This document shows, in pieces, positions 48,786-61,300 of a DNA stretch of 64,000 nucleotides. This stretch comes from Cryptomeria japonica (taxonomy: Eukaryota > Streptophyta > Pinopsida > Cupressales > Cupressaceae): assembly GCF_030272615.1 (NCBI RefSeq), contig NC_081409.1, positions 472,868,573 to 472,932,572 on the forward strand, written 5' to 3'. The position numbers and the translations under genes are program-made. The first letter of the stretch is position 1. Every line of letters starts with the position of its first letter. The notes under the pieces are model-generated. The model had not been told where the DNA came from. It worked only from the letters and a program-made list of their open reading frames with translations, and did not search any database.

Positions 48786-50830
48786 GTCCAGATTAGAGGT
48801 GAAAAATGCAGTTTTTACTTGAAAAATTTTATATGTTTTAGTAAATTGCAATTTTGAGGGTCTTCGGTGCATTTGTGGACAAATATGGTGCTCGGAAACA
48901 TGATGAGATATCATTGATGTTTCTAAAATTTGGTTCTAGATTATTTGAATACCTTTCCAACGCATCAAACAGTTTGTAATTCGGAGCTAGGATGAGAAAG
49001 TTATGCCTTCTCAAAGTGGACTGAAATTTTATATTTAGTTTTCATAAATCAGATCATCTGTGCTTTGGATTTTGGTACTAATTATTTGTGCAGGATCTTG
49101 GCATACGCATGACAAAGACTACAAATCAAACTACTAACATGTGTTATGTAGAATCGATGGTCAAAGACAACAAATCAAACCTCTAACTTGGGTTTTGCAG
49201 GTTGCCTTGGAGAAACAACCAAATTGTGTGATTGAGATTTTTAATTAGGCACTTAGTGATTTATAAATAGGTGGGAATGAACCTTTGTTTGCTTTTTTTG
49301 TTAAGTATGACATTGGAGTAGGAGAGTATGCTCTCATCCTTCATAGGGTGATCAGAAATCCAGATCTTCGATACCATGCTTGAGTTGTTGATTGTTTGTC
49401 TCCATTAGAGGGCCTGCCTTCCCGACCACTTTGCTTTAGCAAGCGAGTGATAATCGTGAGAAGGGAACGACCCAAAGTGAGTACGGCTAGAATTCCTTGG
49501 CATTCTAACTCACTATAAAAAAATACCCAATGAGTGAAAGCTTTGAAGGAAGTGTTACATGGGAATTGCAGTTACTTGGGAAGTGATGACCCTTGAACTC
49601 TTTCTCATATCAACATCTAAGTAGGGCCTCTTTGTCTAAATCGCGCTTGCGTGACTACATTTGTTTGGTATCTTGATGGGCTTAATGTCTCAATCATGCT
49701 TGCATGACATCAAGGAGTAATGCTTAACAGAAATCCTTACTACATACCTTGTTTTTAGAGGCCAAAAACCCTTCTAGTTGCTTGAGAAGGACAAATTCGG
49801 ATACTTGGAAGAGATACTAAGTTCGCCATGGGGAGATTCCATGGGGACTGATGCTTGGCTGCCCTGAGAAGTGAGTGCCATGGAGGGGAGCCCGTGGGGT
49901 CAAGCATCTATGTATTCTCCTTGAATCTCATAATGAGTCTACCTCTCAAGTACCTAATGTCCTTGCCTACCATAAGAAATGTGGAAATGAGCATGATTGT
50001 CTTGAGTCTAAGTTGTAACATCTTGTATTCTTTGATTGTCAAAAGTTGAATGTTATCCCATTTCAAAAGCAAAACACATTGATCAAACATAAGATTAAAC
50101 ACAAGAGACATTCATCCAACAAAAATTCAACAAGATTCAAAGATCATCTTCCTAAAACATGGTTGTCAAACATTTGTCAAAATCTTGTCTCAACATTCAT
50201 GTCACTTACATTTAGGTTCATCCTAGGTTTGCATTTTGTAAGATCATTGCCAAGGTTAGGTTTCACCTAAGTCATACTCCTTTGCATATCAATAAGGGTC
50301 ATCCATTTGCATGTGTCCTCTTACATTAAAGTCATACCATTGTCATACATTTGCATTTGCATATCCCAAGTCTCTTCATTAAGCCTAAGTCATTGTCATA
50401 TCATATTAAGATCATTTGCATATTAATTGTCCTTTTCCATATAGTATCAAACCTAGGTCTTGTCATACTTGAGCAATCCAAATCTTTGATAAACCCTAAG
50501 TCATTGTTAAGAAGTCTAGACCTTATCAAGTCTTTTGTCCTTTTTGTCATCAATATCATTTCGTCAAACCTAGCTTAGTATCCAAGCATATAGGGGAGAC
50601 ATTGTCATTTTGTCCTTTGTCTGTTAAGTCCTTTTGTCCTTTGAGGTCTAGACATCATTCCAATTTCCCAAGGTTCCTCTCTTAGATTTGCATTTCAAAA
50701 AGTTTGTCAAAATCTTCAAAAACGACCAAAGACATAGATTGCATTTTCATATATTTAGTTTGCATTTAGTTACATATCATATATTGTCTTTGAAAAATTC
50801 CAAAAAAAAAATTGCATTTGCATAAGTGAC
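48786..50830 (+). other. Element F leader
   Basis: About 2 kb of presumed untranslated leader. No supported frame; several ATGs are followed quickly by stops. The segment 50040-50800 is rich in TTGTCAT and AAGTCAT words like the LTRs. Confidence 0.5.
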
Positions 50831-53398
50831 ATGCCTGTTGAGACAAGATCAAGATCTAAGAAGATGAGTGAACCAATGTATCAACCCATGGATAACATAG
50901 CAAATTCACAGTTTCAAACTAGTCAAACAATGCAAGTTGAAGGTTCATCAAACACATCTCTACCACCATATGGAATGGTTCAACTTGGACCACCACCATT
51001 ATATGGACCAATGTTTGTACCGATGAAACCAGGACAAGGGAGTGTTCCACCAACTCCACGAGGAAATGCACCTTTCAATTGGAATCAGTCCAGCTTGCAA
51101 CAAGAAATACAAACATTGTATGAAGAACCAACTCTATCTCAAGGATGTGATTTAAATCAAGGCATTCACCAAGAAACAAATCCAAATGTCCAACCAGACT
51201 CTTCATCCAATTTCGATGTCTCTGATGATGATGTTGTTATGTTCCTTAAGGATCCAAAGTTGACAAAAAAGATGGATAAATTCTTGAATAAGGTCTTTAA
51301 GAGGTTCCCACAAAAATATCTTGACATGATGAGTAATGTGACCTCCTCAAGTAAGCAAATTAATGTGCAAAAACAACAAGGCGGTGAGTTGTTAAGTTTC
51401 TCTCCGCATCCAAATGAAGAACATGTGGAACAAGAAACCCAACCTACCTTGATGAGTAAATGTGCTTCAAAGGCATTGACAGTGACTATTCCTCAAAAGT
51501 CCACATTCACAATAATAAACAATCCATTGTTTAATGCAACACCTTTAACACCAGATCAAATGAAGGCCACACAAATGTTGATGACAGGTGTCCCTCAATA
51601 AGAAGTGATTCCTCAAATACCAAAAAGTGGACCCAAATCTAAGATGCAAGAAAGCTTTACGATTGGAATGTCTGATCTTACAAATGTTCAAATTGCCTTT
51701 CCTTCATGCCAAAGCATTAATCCCTTGCCAAAATCCCCCATGCATATCCAAAGTCCAACCTCATGTCAAGAGGATAATTTAGAGCATGAAGAAGCATGTC
51801 TTAAAATAGATCAAGATCAAGATCCTGAAACCTTATCATCCCATCCAATTGTTGACCAGGATCCCATTTCCCCAGACACTCATGATGATTCTCCTATTCT
51901 TGTCCATCATATCCAAAGTCCTATTGACACTCCACTCCCCGAGCAAGATCAAGATATTCTAGTCCATCCAATCCCAAATGATCCCATTCCATTTCATGAA
52001 CACGATGTCCTTTCAAATCCCATTGACATTCCACTTCCTAAACAAGATCAAGATATCCCTTCCATTCTTTCTAACGATCCCATTGAAAGTCAAGAGCAAA
52101 GCACCTTTAAAGAAGATTCCAATGATCTTCCTCCTTGTCAAGATCAAATCATTCCTTCAGATCCTCCATAAGATCCACTTGTTCCTCCATCTCCTGGTCC
52201 TAATCCAACATATTCACTCCAAGATCGTATTTCTTTTGATGATCCCGTTATTCCTCCCATTCTATCTCTTGAAGAGCCTGTCATTGAGCCTTGTCCACTA
52301 CACAATCCTAATCCCCCTCATGATCCTGATACCCCTCATGATTCTAACGTGTCAGTGCAAGATGTTCATGAACTCTCGACATGCATAATGGGTTCTTCCA
52401 CTTTGGTGCAATCCGATCCATTTCAAGATCTCATTGTTTCTCTCATATCATATCCACCTCATAATGGACTCGCGTCTTCTTCCCAAAGCAAAGAGTGTCC
52501 TATTAGTCAAAATATTCATAAAGGTAAAGGACTAGATCTCCATAAGTAAGAATCCCTTCATGTTAAAGAATATACTAATGGTCATGGCTACAAAGCTCAC
52601 ACTCAAGGCGTTGGTATCCCTTCAAAGTCAAAATCCAAATGTCCACCTTCCCCATCATCGCTTCCATCCATTCTAGGTCCCTATATCCCTCCATCTCCTA
52701 TGCAACATCAGCAAAGGCACACATCTTGGAGAACCTTCCATCCATCCCACATGCCTCCATATCATTCCCATCCACACCAACATTCATTCCCTCTTTCGAG
52801 AAACTTGGATGCCAAGTATAAAAGTCAGAAGTCTAAAAATCCACATGTATTCAAGGATCAACATGTCCAATATAATCGACATGTCAAAGCAAAGAACAAT
52901 ATGATCTATAAAGAAAAAGAAAAATACAAAAGGCTACAAAGGCCCACTGAGCAAAATAAAGCAAGGTCAAAATATATATGGGTTCCTAAATCCCTTATGC
53001 AAGCAATGCACTCCAAGGAACCACAAAAGCATGAAAAATAAAAAACCATGTGGATCCCTAAGAAGCTCCTTGAAGCACAAAAAGAAACATCCAACTTGGC
53101 ATCCAAAATTGCTATTCCTCCATCCAAATCGTCCAAGTCTATTCCTCCATCACCTTCTTCATCTATTTTGGGCCCTTATGTCCCAAAATCCCAAGCCTTT
53201 CTTCCGTCAAAATCTCAATATCCAAAATACATCTTTCCTCCATCAGTCCATCACCCCTCAAGGTGTGTGCCAATGGCGATCTTGCCTTCATTTCCATCCA
53301 CTCAAGCACAATTCTTCCAATACCCTATCCATTATCCAATGCATATTTTCTATCCTTCCATCCCTTTGGTCCAATCCTTGCATAAATCCTTGCCTTAG
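50831..53398 (+). pseudogene. Element F long ORF, 856 codons, four TAA stops, unknown function
   Basis: One uninterrupted phase from ATG 50831 to TAG 53398 with only four in-frame stops, all TAA (51599, 52169, 52547, 53039), and no frameshift. It starts MPVETRSRSKK, a common start for plant gypsy gag. Region 1 (to about codon 120) is Gln/Pro-rich. Codons about 130-175 hold the most globular-looking part (SDDDVVMFLKDPKLTKKMDK, then FPQKYLDMMSN). Codons about 260-570 are a long Asp/Pro/Ser/Ile-rich stretch with repeated DQDP and PLPEQDQDI-like phrases. Then comes a basic part (NIHKGKGLDLHK, KEKEKYKRLQRP) with two W(V/I)PK motifs (IWVPKSL, MWIPKKLL), and a Ser/Pro/Phe-rich end. No zinc knuckle, protease or polymerase motif. 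It is probably a divergent structural (gag-like) protein. Two intact stretches exceed 185 codons. Confidence 0.6.
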
Positions 53399-53632
53399 TT
53401 TCATCTTATTTTCCATGTCCTTATCCTACCAACATCTTTGAGCATACTTTTAAAGGTCATGGTCTATTTTTTTCAAGGCTACTATCCAAACAAAAAAACG
53501 CTTGATTCCTTCTTCCATTCCCTATCATGTGTCCGTCTTCTTCTGAAAAAGTCAAAATCCAAAAAAATACAAAAAAAAATTGAAAAAAAGAAAAAAGAAA
53601 AAAATGAAAAAAAGTAAAGAAAAAATAATTCG

Positions 53633-53715
53633 TCCACTGGTGAAAACCTGGCAAACAGGCACCTTGGGCAAGTACCGTGATGAAAACCTGGCAAACAGGC
53701 ATCATGCGTAATTTA
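53633..53715. repeat. GAAAACCTGGCAAACAGGCA tandem pair
   Basis: GATGAAAACCTGGCAAACAGGCA-like units start at about 53640 and 53680 (period about 40). Each contains the inverted pair CCTGGC/GCAAACAGG, giving small hairpins. Confidence 0.7.
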
Positions 53716-54339
53716 TGAACTTCTTGCACACCACACTTGGGGGCAGGTTTTCCTCCTTCATATCCTATTGCCCTTCATTATCCTATCATACCATGTCATT
53801 ACCCTTCATATCCTATTATCCCTCATGTCCAATTTCCTCTTTCCACCTTTGATCTTGACAAGGCTGAGAATAATCATGAGCATCACGCATCTTGTTTGCA
53901 GCTTTTAGTCTATCATAGCTTTTGGTCATGTATCCATTTGCTTATTATAACCTTTCATCCATATTCCCTAGCTTATTACGACTTTCTGCCACCATCATGT
54001 ATCCTATCCTGACCTTCAGTCCATGTCCCTTATCCATTCTTGGTCTTGCTTATCCTATCCATATCTTATCACTATCCATACACTCGTTTTCATTCCTTGA
54101 TCTTGATCTGACATAAGGACGCAAAATTTGAACATATTTTTCACAAACCTCTTGACATGTCCCTCATGCCATCTTCCTGCTTTACATTGTCATATCCAGT
54201 CTCTTGTCCCATCACGCAATAGCTCTTGGAAATTGCATCTACGTTGTCTCCATAATAAAAGGCCTTTGTCTTCTCTCTATCCACCATCATTGCAGCAAGC
54301 CTATTTATTCACCTATCATATTCCTTGCCTTGCTAGACA

Positions 54340-54640
54340 CTGGGGGCAAAATTTGAAAAAAGTCATAAAAAATTGAAAAAAAGTCCTGAAAAAAGTCTTA
54401 AAAATTGAAAAAAGTCCTGAAATAATTCATAAAAAATCGAATAATGTCCTAAAAAAATCTCATAAAAATTTAAAAATGTCCTGACAAAATCTCATAAAAA
54501 TCAAATAATGTCCTGAAAAAATTCATAAAAATTGAAAAATGTCCTTAAAAAAAAGTCAAAAAAATTGACATAAGGTCTTGAAAAAAAAAAATTCCTAAAA
54601 ATCAAATAAAGTCCTGAAAAAAAGAACAAAAAAATTATAA
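54340..54640. repeat. A-rich AAAAATTGAAAAAAGTCCTG tandem array
   Basis: About ten imperfect units of 25-35 bases with the core GTCCTGAAAAAA and CATAAAAATTGA. The purine-rich plus strand resembles tandem arrays seen in 3' untranslated regions of several plant gypsy families. Confidence 0.75.
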
Positions 54641-55496
54641 AATTCACAAAAACACGCATTTTGCAATAAAGTATTCCCTTTATGCATCAACAAATCACTG
54701 AGCATTCCTCTAATGGCTCACAATCAAACTCTGTGCTTTAATGAAATCATGCTTGAACCAGATGAACCTTTTCAATCAAACCAAACATTCAAACTGATCC
54801 AAATTGTCTTATCAATCAAACATCAACATCAAAATCATTTGTCCTTGTTCTTATTATCATGGGTCTTATACAGGGTGTGGTATACTCGAAACCAGACTGT
54901 GTCCTGTCTTAGACGGGGTACCACATGTCCTGAAACCAGACAGCATGATCGTCCTATCAGCACTTTCAACTTTTGACAATGAAGATCAAGATGTTTGTTT
55001 GATTTGTTTGAATTTGTGCATCTTATCTTTTTCTTGATTTATCTTCGATCATGTTCCTATGTTGCTCGATGATGTCACTGAGTGATTTAGAGTGACCGGG
55101 ATGGCTCATGGTCTCTTTCTTTTTTGATTGTGATTGTCGTTTGTCTGTGATGTGTCTGTCTTTTGCAAAAAGGGTTACATTTCAGCTCTGGCCTTCAATG
55201 CCATGATGCTACACATCCATTTTGCTAAATAAAAATAAAGGTTCTCACCTACAAAGTGCATTACTGAAAGCAAATTTTTTGTCATCTTTCACTGTCCTCT
55301 ATCTCATTTCTTACTAACATTTCTTCCGTCAGTCTTGGCAGTCCGTTCGATCCTATCATTTTCTATCATTCTTATCGATCAATTGGCCTCTTTTCCGCAT
55401 GTTTCCGGCCAATTCCTCGAGGGGGCATGCATATGTCATTATTATTGTCTGGGGCATTTAGTTATTGTTCTTTGAAACAACGCTCAGAATCGCATT

Positions 55497-55515
55497 GTCT
55501 CAAAGAGGGGCAAAA
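55497..55515 (+). other. Polypurine tract of element F
   Basis: GTCTCAAAGAGGGGCAAAA directly before the 3' LTR; almost identical to D's tract on the minus strand at 16315-16332. Confidence 0.88.
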
Positions 55516-56935
55516 TGTAGACACCTAAAAATGGTCAAACGCTTGCGAGGTCATACTTTAACATTTGTGCATTGCCTCATTTTAGGTTTTTGCGTCGCAT
55601 GAACATTTCTCCTATGTCACGCACTTGGTCTTTATCATTTGTGAACATCGAGTCATTCTTCTACATTCTTCAATCATCTCGTCCTCAAATTTGGTCTTGT
55701 TGACAACATTATCCAATCATGATTTTGATCGAACTTATCTTGTTGCATCAATGTGCATGCTAATTTGTCATCATTTTGGACATCGTCAATCCTAATTAGG
55801 GTTTTGTCCTCTTTTCAATCTTGTCATCTTGCAATCCATTTTATTGCCGATCCTTGTCCTCTTGTCGATTTTGTCATTTTGCGATCATTTCGCTATCATC
55901 GTCTATCTCAATTATGTCAATTTGGATCAATTTGTCATTGTTCCTCGTCAATTAGCGCATTTATCAAATCATTTTGTTGCATTGATCATTTATCAATTCA
56001 AAATCATGACATTAATTATCTTTAATCAAGACCTAATTGTCATTTTCGCATTTCTAATTCGTCTTCTAGGGTTTTATGATTTAGTCATTTAACCTAATGT
56101 GTCATTTCTTCCTCTAGGATTAAATAATTTATTTATTTATCCTAGGTCTTCTTATTACAATTAAATCTTTATTTAATTGGCTAATTATTCCTCTTTGTGA
56201 ATTGATTAATAAATGAAAAATTATTAATTAATTCACTAATTCCTAAATTCTAATTTCTATCAATTTCTAATTCCTAATTGTCATCAATTTCAATTTCCTA
56301 ATTTTTCAAATTTCTAATTCCTTTTCCCTCCTAATTCATCTCCTAATTCTATGGGAGTGACATTTCAATTTGTCATGAAATTGTCATAATTGATAATCAA
56401 TCAATGTTGACATGAAATGTGTCATAGTTTGTAATCAATTATCAATCAATCAAATTGTGCATGGAAAGTGCATAATTTGTCATATTTTGACATATTGATT
56501 TGCAATTTCCATTTGAATTGCATCATGCCAATCTTGTCATTTATCCAATTTCTCTATAAATTGGATGTTTTTTTCAATCAAATCCCTGGGAATCCTTCGA
56601 AATCCTTCATGAATCCCGAATTTCTATCAAACTACCGAACTTTCGTTTCTAGTACTCTTGAGCTTTTTGCTTTCAATTGTGTGAGCACTTGTAGGTGAGA
56701 TCCACAAACCCATTGAAGAGGAAAGAACAACAATGGAGCCGCATGGAAGAAGCATCCGAACTGTTATATGGTTTGTGTGACATTTTCTTTTAAATGCTTT
56801 GTTTTTGTGCCTCTATTGAATGTGCTTTGGAATTAGGTTCATTTCAATGAGTGTTCTTTTGATTGAGCTATCATGTTTAGTGTTTTGATTGATTGATTTA
56901 CCTATCTTGTGATGATTCCTAATTTCTACGCTACA
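55516..56935 (+). repeat. Element F 3' LTR
   Basis: 1,420 bp, same length as the 5' LTR and about 99% identical by eye, ending CTACGCTACA followed by AGTAT. Confidence 0.96.
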
Positions 56936-57297
56936 AGTATTTTCATTGATGTCAATTGCAACTGGTAATGAAGCAAGGAAGCTACCAATAATGATATAGT
57001 AAAGCAACCGATATTGATACAGTGATGATCAATCGGTAACCCTAACTAGTTGAGATGCAGAACCCTAACTGATGAAGTTTGGAGATCGGTTGTGATGATC
57101 TATGACCAAATGATGATCGGTGATGAAGATTCCACATAAGAATGATGCACGTGATGAGTTTCAAAATGGGTTTGGTGCATGAAGATAACCATTTATCTTG
57201 GGAATGATCAAATGCATAGAATGAAGTGAAAAAAACGTGATGAGTTACATGATTCAAAGTGCAGTGATCCAGGAATGGTTGAAAATGCCTAGAAGAA
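56936..57297 (+). other. Flank between elements F and H
   Basis: Continuation of the sequence F was inserted in. Several ATCGGT words resemble element H, so it may be the outer part of H's 5' LTR or another old insertion. No gene supported. Confidence 0.4.
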
Positions 57298-58272
57298 TGT
57301 AATGTTGATTGAATATAATCTAACAGTCAAGATTGTACTGATATGTTTGTAATCTCTATGAGATTTGTAGGGTTTGTGTTGTGTTACCGACCTAATGTAT
57401 TTTCTTATAAGGTCGATGATTTGTTTCAATGAAGTGTTGGCAATTTGGTGAAGTGTGTGAGTGATTGTTGTCAAACTAGGAGGTGCGTCTGCAGAATGTT
57501 GTGAAGGTAGATAGGAGCGATAAAGGATCTGATTAAGCAAGTAAGTACTATTTCCAGATCAAACAAGAACCTATTATTCACTAACCATTACAACAATTAA
57601 ATCCCTTAACCGGGTAAGATTTAACACAATTGTTGTTAAAATCCTCTAACTAGGTGATTCATTAGCTTGGATTTGAAATCCTCCACCGAGGTTACCTTTA
57701 ACAGAGTATTGCCTTTAATATGGTATTTGTAGTCAATCCCTTAACTGGGTGGTCCTTAACCGGATATGTTCCTAACAAGACATTATTGTATAAGATTCTA
57801 ACAAGGCTTGGATCCTAATAGGGCAAACTTTAGAAGAGTTCAAAATACTTGTGGGTATTCATCCCCACCATGGTTTTTCCCATTTGGATTTCCACGTGAA
57901 AAATCATTATGTCAAGTGGTGAATGATTTTGTGGATGTTTTTTTGATATGGTTGATTTGAATGACTTGTAAATTTGCATAGATATATTTGAATGACTGAA
58001 AATGATCTAAAACATGTTATTAATGGTATTAGTGAAGTGGTTTAAGGTTTTGTCAAATGGTATTTAAGTTTCAAGATTTGTTGCATTATGTCACTGAGTA
58101 TTAGGACAATCGGTAAAGTTTAATAGTGCAGTTGCAGATTTGTTTGAGTGTCTAAATCGATATACTTATGAGTTGAAAGTTTGTTTGGTGAAAGTTTAGT
58201 TTATTTTCTATCTACTAATTCACCCCCCCTCTTAGTAGTTTACCAGATCTTTATAGTTTCATCATATTATCA
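57298..58272 (+). repeat. Element H 5' LTR
   Basis: About 975 bp, ending CATATTATCA. Contains the CACCCCCCCTCTTAG motif with seven C residues (about 58225). Start chosen as the first TGTA before the region aligned to the 3' LTR. Confidence 0.75.
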
Positions 58273-58274
58273 AT

Positions 58275-58286
58275 TGGTATCAGAGC
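58275..58286 (+). other. Primer binding site of element H
   Basis: TGGTATCAGAGC, a perfect initiator-Met tRNA complement two bases after the LTR. Confidence 0.94.
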
Positions 58287-58342
58287 TTTCCAGGTCCTCT
58301 TGAGTATAAGCCTAACAACTTGAGGAAAAGATCTAGGAGAAA

Positions 58343-61300
58343 ATGATGAAGAGAGAGGGTCCAAAGTTTAATAGAGATAACTATAGAATAGGGAGTGATA
58401 GGATGAATATTTACATCAAGAGCTTAGGATGTCACTATTGGGATCAGGTTATTACTAAGTATAACTTGGCTAGTAGAATTCTGACGATGATCAGAAGAAG
58501 GAGCAACAGGAGAACAACCAAGCATTAGAGGCCATCATCAATATCTTGTCTGATTCAGAGTATGTTGATGTTCATGGATTGGAGATTGCATATGAAGTTT
58601 CAAAGAAACTAGAAGATATCTATGGCAGTGATGAGCATGTAAAGATTGCCAAGGAAGAGAGTCTCAAAGGAAAATTTGATGACATGAGAGTCTCAATAGT
58701 ATGGTCAGAGCATCAAGGAGATTGTTGGAGAAATCAAAAGTTTTGGAGGTACAGTGGAGGATGACACTATGGTTAGCAAGGTGTTGAGAACCCTTCTACC
58801 GGTCTACGCTATCAAAGTTGCAGCCATTCAAGAACTCAAATCTATTGACAAGACAAAGGTAACTCTTGACTCTATCATTGGTAAATTAACTACTTTTGAA
58901 TTAAATGGTTTTGATGGAAGTGTTCAGAGGTTAGAATCTACATTTAAAGCCTTAGTCTCAACCCTACTGGTAAAAAAAAGCAGAGAAGCTAGTTACAGTC
59001 ACGAATATAGATCTAGTAGAGAGGTAGATGATGATGATAGTCTGATGGAACTTGAAGCATTGTTGGCCAAGCAGTTACCCAGAGGTACCAGTAAGTACAA
59101 AGATAAACTACCATCAAAATTATTTGCATGTAACTGGATATGACATATAGCTTCTAACTATCCTAATGGAGATAATGAGAAAAAATGAGAGAAAAATAGG
59201 AAGTATAAAGGAAAAGGAAAAATAGATTGTCTCATTGCAGTGGATGGAGGCATTATAGATGAAGAATCTGAGAGTGATGCAAATGAGGATATTGTCTTTT
59301 TTTCTATCAAAGAAGAGATATCAAATCAGAAGGCATTGGTTTCTCACTTGGATAGTTCAGATGATTGGATTATAGATAGTGGTTGTTCACACCACATGAC
59401 CGGTGACTGGAGTAAGTTTCTAACATTGAAAGAATTTGATGGAGGCGTTGTTAGATTTGGGAATGAATCTACCTACATGGTGAAAGGGAAAGGATCCATC
59501 TCCCTGAATGGTAAGAGTAGTGCAGATGATGTATATTGGGTTGAAGGTCTGAAACACAATATTTTGAGTGTTGCTCAGCTCAATGACAAAGGTTACCCAT
59601 TAGAATTCAAGAATAGATTTTGCAAGATGTTTGGAAGAAAAGGTGAACTGATTGCAACCGGCAAACAAACCAGAGGTAACTTATTTCACTTAAACTCTAA
59701 AGTCAATAGTTGTTTGATTCCAAAAGTAGAAGATAGTTGGCTTTGGCATCAGAGACTTTTCCATGTAAATTTTGATAACATTGTAAGTGTCAGCAAGTCA
59801 AAATCAGTAAGAGGTTTTCCATAGTTGGACAAACCAGTGAATGCTTTGTGCAAGGAATGTTAGTTAGGGAAAATGACATCCTCAACCTTTAAGAGAAAAT
59901 CTTTCTCAGCTGAATATTTGCTAAATTTGGTTCATACTGACCTGTGTGGACCAATCAGGACTAGGAGTATTCAAGGAGATCGATATTTCATGATATTTAC
60001 TGATGATTGCTCAAGAATGATGTGGGTCACATTCTTGAAAGACAAGAAATAAGAATTCAAAAAATTTAAGGCATTCATAGCCTTTGTTGAGAATGAAAGT
60101 GGAAAGAAGATAAAGTGCTTAAGAACTGATCAAGGTGGGGAATTTACTTCAAAGGAATTCACTAGATACTGTGAAAACAATGGGATCAAGAGGTAGCTAT
60201 CTACACCAAGGACACCATAGTAGAGTGGTATTGCGGAAAGGAACAACTGATTAGTAGTTGAAGCTACTAGGACTATGTTAATTCAAGGAGGTGTTTCTAA
60301 GACATTTTGGAGAGAATTTGTCAGCACATATGTATATATATTGAACCCGATACTAGTTAAAAGAGGTAAAGATAAAACACTCTATGAATACTAGTATGGT
60401 AGATCACCTAATGTTGGTTACTTCAAAATATTTGGTAGCATATGTTATATTAAAAGAAGTGATTATATTGGTAAGTTTGATGCCAAAAGTGATGAAGGCA
60501 TATTTCTTGGTTACTCCACCAAGAGAAAATCTTACAAGTGCTATAACAATCGAACTAAGAAGATCATTGAAAGTGTCAATGTTCGAGTTGATGAATTTCT
60601 TGAGAAATTAGAAGAAACCAACAAGGAGAAGGAAGAAGAAGAACCCAACACACCATTTTTGGAACCGGAACCGGTAAAGCCAAAAGTTGGAGAACAGAAC
60701 ACAAAAGCTCTAGTTTAACTGGAATGGGAAGGTCCAACAAAAGATGAAGAAAGTGAAGAAGAAGAAGAAGAACCTAAAAATCAAGATCATGTTATTCCAA
60801 GGTATGTCAAACTCAATCATAGCCCTGATTAGATTATTAGAGACAAGAATGCAGGTGTGATAACTAGAACAAGGCTAAGAGAGAACTCTTGTATGATCTC
60901 CACCATTGAGCCTAGAATTGCAAAAGAAGCATTTGCAGATAAAGACTCAATCAAGGCAATGGAAGAAGAACTTGACTAGATAGAGAAGAATAATACTTGG
61001 TCATTGGTACCCAGATCGGAGAACAAGAATGTAATAGGTACAAAATGGGTATTCATAAACAAACTGAATGAAGATGGAGTAGTGGTTAGAAATAAAGCCA
61101 GACTGGTATGCAAAGGATATCCACAAGAGGAAGGTGAAGACTATGGTGAGACATTTGCACCAGTAGCAAGATTGGAAGGAGTAAGGACTTTACTTGCATT
61201 TGCGGCATATAGAGGATTTAAAGTATATCAGATGGATGTTAATTCAACATTTTTAAATGGAATATTGGAAGAAGAAGTCTATATAGAATAGCCAGATGGT

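Larger units (their letters stand above)
53399..55496 (+). other. Element F region between ORF and polypurine tract
   Basis: No coding domain. Contains two tandem-repeat blocks (53633-53715 and 54340-54640). Frames such as 53737-54012 and 54713-54976 are small, without domains, and are not supported. Confidence 0.5.
47124..56935 (+). mobile_element. Element F: young non-autonomous LTR retrotransposon with one long unknown ORF
   Basis: 9,812 bp. Two LTRs of exactly 1,420 bp (47124-48543; 55516-56935), TGTAGACACC...CTACGCTACA, flanked by a perfect AGTAT duplication (47119-47123; 56936-56940). I counted about 14 differences between LTRs by eye, near 1%. Polypurine tract 55497-55515. No protease, RT, RNase H or integrase motif in the 7-kb interior; it holds one 856-codon frame plus simple repeats. 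This is a LARD/TR-GAG-like arrangement that would depend on enzymes of another element. Confidence 0.93.

Noticed and set aside
53737-54376. Short + strand frames rich in Ser, Pro, His and Leu
   Set aside because: They are broken, overlap in different frames, and show no domain; TCC/CAT-rich composition explains their openness.
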